A stretch of 64,000 bases of DNA, from positions 35,962,501 to 36,026,500 of the forward strand of contig BSBN01000213.1 in the NCBI GenBank assembly GCA_027924645.1, given 5' to 3'. Positions 58,652 to 64,000 of the stretch are shown one piece after another; position 1 is the first letter of the stretch, and the number at the start of each line of letters is the position of its first letter. The position numbers and the translations under genes were made by a program. Under the pieces are notes generated by a model that had not been told where the DNA came from, ran no database searches, and saw only the letters and a program-made list of their open reading frames with translations. Source of the DNA: Cunninghamia lanceolata (Eukaryota > Streptophyta > Pinopsida > Cupressales > Cupressaceae).

Positions 58652-61555
58652 TGGTGGTACCCACCTAGGTTTTGGGTTTCAAGTATTCATCTGCAGGCCT
58701 TTTTATGAAAAACCCAAAAAATTCTAAGTCCCTCGACCTTCGCAATTGTATGTGTCGTTCTTTATTTATGGTCGTTGTATCAAATGTACAAGTGCAAATG
58801 TACATTGGAGGACCCGAAAAAATGTTCAATCAACCTTTGAAAATGGTGAAAAATCATTGTATGTATCTTTGCATACATTTCAAGTTTGTATGTGGCATTC
58901 CGATACATTCCTAGAATATTCTGTGGTTGTATCGAAGGAGATTGTATGTATATTTTGTTGTATATTCAATATACAACAGGTAAGATACAGTGCGGATCTC
59001 AAAAAAGATTCAAATCGGGCTAAAATGGTGCTTGGGTCCACAAGTATGTACAAGGGGGATTGTATGTATAACTTATACAAAGGAACATACAATGCAAAAT
59101 ATACAAGTCCTGGATTTCAAAAGTTATCAAATTGGGCCTGGCAGTAACATACAAGGCGAAAGATACAAAGGCCCGATGCATATACAAAGTGATATACAAG
59201 GGGAACATGCAAGAGGATCATCGGCGAAACAATATGCATTGGCAGCTCAACTAATAGTCTTTCCGATGGCCGATGATGCAAAGAGGAAAGATGCAAGCAG
59301 ATATACAAAGCAAAAGATCATCGGCGGCCACATGCAAAGGCATTATGAAAGGCCGATATGCAAAGGGATATGTATGCGGTTCTATTTGTATATTGCATGC
59401 GTGCAATATACAAGTCAATATACAAGTCAACATGCAAGCGGGCAGGTGCAAAGGGCGGATGCGGCCGAAGGATAAGTTGCATTTGTGAAAAAGGTGAAGT
59501 CCGCCATTGTATATTGGGATTGTATGTTCCTAATATACAATCGAACATACAACAAAAGATACAAAGAAATATACAAGTAGGTTGTGGTCAAAGTCAACAG
59601 CTTTCAGAACCTAGTGGGGCCTACGCAGTTGTATGTCCCAGATCGTATATGTGTGCATATACAATGCAAAATATACAAGGCACACATACAACTCGAATGC
59701 AAAAGGAAAATGTGTTTTGGTGGATTTCAGGCTGGGGTCCGCGGGTTGTATATTGCACGTTGTATGTATGTGTGATATACAACAAAAGATGCAAGGGTGC
59801 AGATACAACGCTGAATTTCAATATTATTCCAAGCTGCCTCATAATTGTGTTGAAATCTGCATTGTATGTATATTGTGTATTGTATATATGCAATGTACAT
59901 GGTGATATACAAGGAGTTAGATACAAGGCCCGAACCCGATAGCGATTGCAAAGTGCTTCATAATGATTTGGGGTCCGCGGGTTGTATATTGCATTTGTAT
60001 ATGCAATATACAAAGTGATGATAGAAAAGGGAAGATACAAGCCGGACCTGAGTGTGATTACAGTTTGTTCCATAAAAATTTGGGGTCCACCCTTGTATGC
60101 TTAGCAGTTGTATGTATATGCTTTTTGCATATACAAAAAATTTGAAGGCAAAATGGGTGAAAAGGTAGAAATATATGTTCATGCTACGAAAAGTCAAAAA
60201 GGAAAAAGGCACCTACGTGGTACATTTTCATTGGTCGATGACTTTTCAACGCGATTTGATGCCATTGATCTTGGCGATAGGGAGGAGATCGATGACCCTG
60301 TTTCAAAATTTCACAGGAGGGTTTTCCTAGGCATCTGCAGTCACATTTCAGGCGGGAAGATTTGCAAAGCACGCAACTACTACATTTCCAGAGGCCGCGG
60401 GTAGGTTGGCCATTAATGGCAAAATTATAGAGGTATGGGTCAAATGGACAGGCCAGCTACCATTTTTAAAGCAAAATCTCCAAGCGACGGCACACTTCCT
60501 GAATTCAACCACTCCCTTCTTCTTCTTCTGCCTGGAGTATTGAATGTTTTGGGCACCATTCTCATGGTACATTGTATCTGGCAGTAGTTGGAAAAGACCA
60601 TGTACTTGAATGATTAGTGCACATTCTTTCTATAAAAAGCAAACTATGTTACTCATTTTAGGTTGTTGAAGACTTGGGCAAATTTTTTTGTAGAAAATAA
60701 CAAAGATCAGAGCATTTCTTGGCTGTTCTGTTTCTTTTGGAGTTTATGAGTTGCATTTTGAATGCAGGTTGCACACATGTTCAATTTCATGTTATTTTAT
60801 ATGAAAAATGTTTTATTGCATGTGTTTAGCTGTTTGTCTCCATTTGTTGTATGCATCCCTTCTTTTGAATCTGGTTGCTAATGGTTACTAAGATTCTAGG
60901 ATACAGATTTTTGTATTGCATGTTTGATCTCTAACTTCCATTCAAGGAGTGGATTAAACTATTTTAGGTTAAATATGAAGAAGATTGTATGGCAGCAAGG
61001 ATATTGGTAAGTAGAGACTGCTAAATACCCATTCTTGGGTGGTGTTTGTAAGGCAAATACCAATCTTAGCCCCTTGAAACTTGAATGCCAGTGCAAATCA
61101 TTCACTTGTATACGTCTAGTTGACTCCTTGCCTTGAGATAGGCACCAGTCTGCCCTTGTGTAGTAGTTATGATCCAAAACCCCCTATCTTGCATCCAAAA
61201 CATAAATACAAATCCTATCATAATTCTAACTTGTTAGTTTGTAGGAGTAGGATTAGGACCCCTGCATACTCTCATCACTAACTAGTTAGATATGTCCAAG
61301 AAAGCTACCAACCTAGTGACTTATCATGCAAATCTTGGTCCAAACATGAGAGTATTCTGTCTGTTGTTGTAAAGCTAAATATTTCTATTGGGTGAGTCAA
61401 AGTTAAATCTTTAGCTATAGGGATACCCCCTTTGGTGCGGCAGAACCAGAAGTGAAGGGGAGGCAGCTCACACAACCTCCTGTATTTGTTGGCTGAATCT
61501 GCCTGTGCATTGGAACTGGCAAACCCTCTGCCGATTTGGAGAGAAAGAACCAACA
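58652..61555 (+). repeat. Element H 3' LTR
   Basis: 2,904 bp, homologous along its length to 53,140-56,027, with the palindrome array, TATA at 60,631-60,637 and the end AAGAACCAACA. Confidence 0.92.
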
Positions 61556-61560
61556 TGACA

Positions 61561-62025
61561 TACATGTTTTTGTTGATGCAAATTGGGCAGGTGACTTGGA
61601 TAGTCGAAGGTCCACTAGTGCCTATGTATTTATTTTTTTGGAGGATTTGTGAGTTGGATGAGTAAAAGGCAGCCCACAGCTACTTTATCCACCACTAAAG
61701 AAGAGTATATGGTTTCTACTCATGTCTTTAAGGAGGCAGTTTGGTTATAGAGGTTGTGTATAGGTATTGTTTTGATTGCAGGATTATTCAAATTGGTTGT
61801 GATAGCTAGAGTGCAATATGTTTGGCCAAGAACCCCATGTATCATGCACAGACTAAGCATGTGGATGTTCAATACCATTTTGTTCATGAAATGATTTCTA
61901 ATGGTCAGATTGAGCTAAAGAAGGTTGACACTCAGGAGAATGTTGCTGATTCACTTACTAAACCTGTGAGCATAGAAAAGTTTACGTGGTGCAGGAAGGC
62001 CATGGGCCTTGTTCCTAGTGCTTAG
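61561..62025 (+). pseudogene. Element G RNase H
   Basis: Right after the element H flank the sequence reads HVFVDANWAGDLDSRRSTSA and YVFIF, the copia RNase H start with the first Asp. A frameshifted part follows around 61,640-61,810. The open part 61,822-62,025 has KNPMYHAQTKHVDVQYHFV, NGQIELKKVDTQENVADSL and TKPVSIEKF, the normal end. Together with 51,781-53,139 it completes RT-RNase H, so the split by H is clear. It would degrade RNA in the hybrid. Confidence 0.9.
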
Positions 62026-62080
62026 TTGTTTTATGTTTTCCTATGGATGTATTTACAATATATGATGTCAAGTGGAAGAA

Positions 62081-63859
62081 TGTTAGGATTATGGTGACAT
62101 CAACCTTGTAAATCCTAAGGAATTCGACAGAATGTTTGAGTTTCTTTTTAAAGGCTGGGAAGATACCCTTTCCTAGTCTTCTTTCTAAGCTTTCTGTTAG
62201 CTAATTTTTTACTGATAGTTTCTTTTTGTTGTATATCAGCTGTATGTAAGTTGTTTGTGGTGGTTCTTGCTCTTTTTGTCTTCTGAGCCTTTTTTGCCCT
62301 TTTTGGGTTCTGCTTTGTAAGGGTTCGGCCCCTAGTTTTGCCACCTTATACTATCAAAAACCTTGTAAATCCTATGTAATTAATTACTCCTATCATTGTT
62401 TGTAAATCATTCATAAGAGATGAAGTATTCACCAAACTTAGCGATCTTGTTTTAGCCACATGTTTGATCCTGGTACCCAACAGATGTAGGTTATCTGGGG
62501 GGTTGCAGGGGGTACAGATCTGATGGTGGAGATTTTGTTGGCTTGTATTTCCTTAGAAGGCAACCCGTTTTATAAGGATATTGTATTACGGCTATGTATG
62601 AGAGTATTACAAGCGGGGTCATCCTACAATAATGGGTTACAATTTTTTGCCAAACTTGACGTTTAAATCAACATTTTGAACGAAATTTTCACTTTCTGAC
62701 ACATATATATGCTAAACCATTAGGAATTTGAAGATGATGTGAACTAGTGATTTGTGAGATTTTGTCTGTAGATTCTAAATATATTTTTTTAAAAAAATTT
62801 GGAGTTAAATTGTAAATTTTTTTGCGTCAACTTTGATAACTAGTTTTTAATAGTAAGCAACATTTTTTTAAAGTGATGTGTATTTTGTCACACATAACTT
62901 TTTTTCTATAAAGGATAAAATTTTGAATCTTTTGAATTTAGATTGGTAACACCGATATCTAGAGGATGCATTTGGTTTCATAGTGTTTTGTTAAATATTT
63001 TTTTTAATTAAGTTTTGTAGTCAAACCAATTATAATTTAGACATAGGCGTATTATGCCCAACATAACTTTTTCTGTATGTATCATAATTCAATTTTTTGT
63101 TGTTGGAATAAGGACATCAATACCTAGAGGACATGTATTTTTGAGAATTTTTTTTCTCTATTTTCCTATTTTTTCTTATGTGTGAAACAAAGACCTTGAT
63201 GTTCATTGAAAAACCTACATTCACAAGAAATAAAAAATAAATATAATAATCAAATTAAATATATTTAAAATTATACTTTTTGGGAAGCTTATAATAAGTA
63301 CTACATACTTACAAAACATAAATTTTAAATGAATTCATTTGATCCCCCAAAAGGTAAATCAAAAGTGGTTTTTTATCAGCATTTTGATAGGTGTAGAGGA
63401 GACTCCATTATAGGTATGGTTTAAAAATAGCGGGGTTCTATCTAAGGGGGTTTGATCAAACGCTCTCCAATTAAAATCCTTTAAATGGAACCTTTCAAGG
63501 CTTAAATCATTATATTTTCTAAAAATATGTGATTTCAGCAAAAATCAAGATGTCCCAGAAAGTGTAACCCCTTATTGTGGCAACACCCAACACTGCTAGA
63601 TTGAAATTTTGAGAGGAGATTGATAGTGTTTTATTGTAAACTCTATTTGAAGTTAATACAGACTGGTGCATCTCTTCTTGTGTGGAGATTTTTCCCAAAA
63701 GGGTTTATTCACGTAAACACTGTGTTATGTGTTTGATCTTTTGTTCTGCTATTTCTTTGTGTTGATTTCCTACTATCTCCATTTTGGTTTTGCACTAGAT
63801 TAATAGTTACATTTGTAATCAATTTTCCATTCTATAGTTGTTCACCTTCATTTCTAACA
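62081..63859 (+). repeat. Element G 3' LTR, enlarged
   Basis: It begins after the purine-rich AGTGGAAGAA and ends TCTAACA before TATAG. It is 1,779 bp against 580 bp for the 5' LTR. The surplus is a 973-bp TIR element (62,616-63,588) and a 257-bp segment between ACCTTGTAAATCCTA copies (62,103-62,117 and 62,360-62,374). Confidence 0.9.
62616..63588. mobile_element. Unclassified TIR (MITE-like) element in the element G 3' LTR
   Basis: The 973-bp piece is absent from the 5' LTR at the matching place (near 49,292). Its ends are imperfect inverted repeats of about 26 bp: GGGTCATCCTACAATAATGG going in, and GGGTGTTGCCACAATAAGGG on the opposite strand, both running on into GTTACA. It has no ORF of note. 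I find no clear target duplication, so the superfamily is unassigned. Confidence 0.65.
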
Positions 63860-63864
63860 TATAG

Positions 63865-64000
63865 GTAGTCAATTATTTATCTTTATCATGATAGAAAAAG
63901 ATGATCTAGTGATTGCATCCATCTACATTACATCACTAGGAATAATCCAGATAAAATAAGAATATTGTAATTGTGATAATGTTGGATCTGTAGCCATAAA
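63865..64000 (-). pseudogene. Possible upstream continuation of the potassium-transporter pseudogene
   Basis: This is the original sequence on the far side of element G, so by position it should continue the transporter relic at 48,978. The minus strand next to the junction reads a weak LTTYSQ block where LTPAIS is expected before the FLSSLGG block. Beyond that I see no match; an intron or heavy decay is possible. Confidence 0.35.

Larger units (their letters stand above)
53140..61555 (+). mobile_element. Element H: gag-only LTR retrotransposon with 2.9-kb LTRs
   Basis: LTRs 53,140-56,027 and 58,652-61,555 both run from TGGTGGT(G/A)CCCACC to AAGAACCAACA. Flanks GGACA (53,135-53,139) and TGACA (61,556-61,560) are a target duplication with one change. 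The interior is only 2.6 kb: a tRNA-Arg primer site, one gag-like frame and a tRNA-Arg-like sequence. No protease, RT or integrase is present. This layout matches the class called TR-GAG (terminal repeats plus gag), here with unusually long LTRs. It sits between RT and RNase H of element G, whose reading sense resumes at 61,561. Confidence 0.9.
48979..63859 (+). mobile_element. Element G: Ty1/copia retrotransposon, split by element H
   Basis: LTRs at 48,979-49,558 and 62,081-63,859, both TGTTAGG to TCTAACA; perfect TATAG target duplications (48,974-48,978 and 63,860-63,864); tRNA-iMet primer site at 49,561; gag, protease, integrase, RT and RNase H in copia order. Element H lies at 53,140-61,555 between RT and RNase H. 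The 3' LTR is inflated by a TIR element and a segment missing from the 5' LTR. Many stops and frameshifts show it is dead. It inserted in the potassium-transporter relic. Confidence 0.94.

Noticed and set aside
58670..60410. Similar overlapping ORFs in the 3' LTR of element H
   Set aside because: Same repeat-driven artefact as in the 5' LTR; phases are not conserved between the two LTRs.

Overview
This window is plant nuclear DNA made almost entirely of nested retrotransposons, with three relics of ordinary plant sequence. Large Ty3/gypsy elements with long leaders and LTRs, elements inserted in elements, and stop codons that look like C-to-T decay (CAG, CAA or CGA read as TAG, TAA or TGA) fit a large seed-plant genome, quite possibly a conifer or other gymnosperm. 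The species cannot be named from sequence alone. I see no intact host gene.

Left part (1-23,400), three layers. Element C (+ strand, Ty3, 16,823 to about 23,400) is an integrase end, a decayed extra ORF, a polypurine tract and a 3' LTR. Its integrase was hit by element A (- strand, Tat/Ogre-like Ty3). A has its LTR at 15,751-16,822, then gag, protease, a G-patch, RT and RNase H, and runs off the left edge. A was hit in turn by element B (- strand, chromodomain Ty3, 2,435-10,716), which has both LTRs, a tRNA-iMet primer site, gag, protease, RT, RNase H, integrase and a decayed chromodomain.

Middle (23,400-30,190): decayed minus-strand coding sequence, the 3' LTR and terminal ORF of another minus-strand element (D), the 3' end of a LINE, and an old 0.56-kb tandem duplication. 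From 30,196 to 40,544 lies element E. It is complete, with 5-bp CATTT target duplications, 0.9-kb LTRs that differ by only about 1.5 percent, and no RT or integrase. It has one long ORF, about 1,057 codons with a single stop, carrying a Tat-type zinc knuckle, a hydrophobic segment and a G-patch.

Right part (40,550-64,000): AT-rich sequence with a long (AT)n tract, a lone 3' LTR (F), a PPR pseudogene and a HAK/KUP/KT potassium-transporter pseudogene. The transporter relic was split by a Ty1/copia element (G, 48,979-63,859, TATAG target duplications). The RNase H region of G was split by element H (53,140-61,555), which has 2.9-kb LTRs and only a gag-like gene inside. The 3' LTR of G also carries a 0.97-kb TIR element.

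Most notable: (1) element H has a tRNA-Arg primer site and, one base before its 3' LTR, a tRNA-Arg-like sequence ending in CCA; (2) the H LTRs hold an array of TTGTATAT/ATATACAA palindromes; (3) the LTRs of E and A carry arrays of AT hairpins in the same U3 position; (4) element E keeps a long frame although it has no polymerase.
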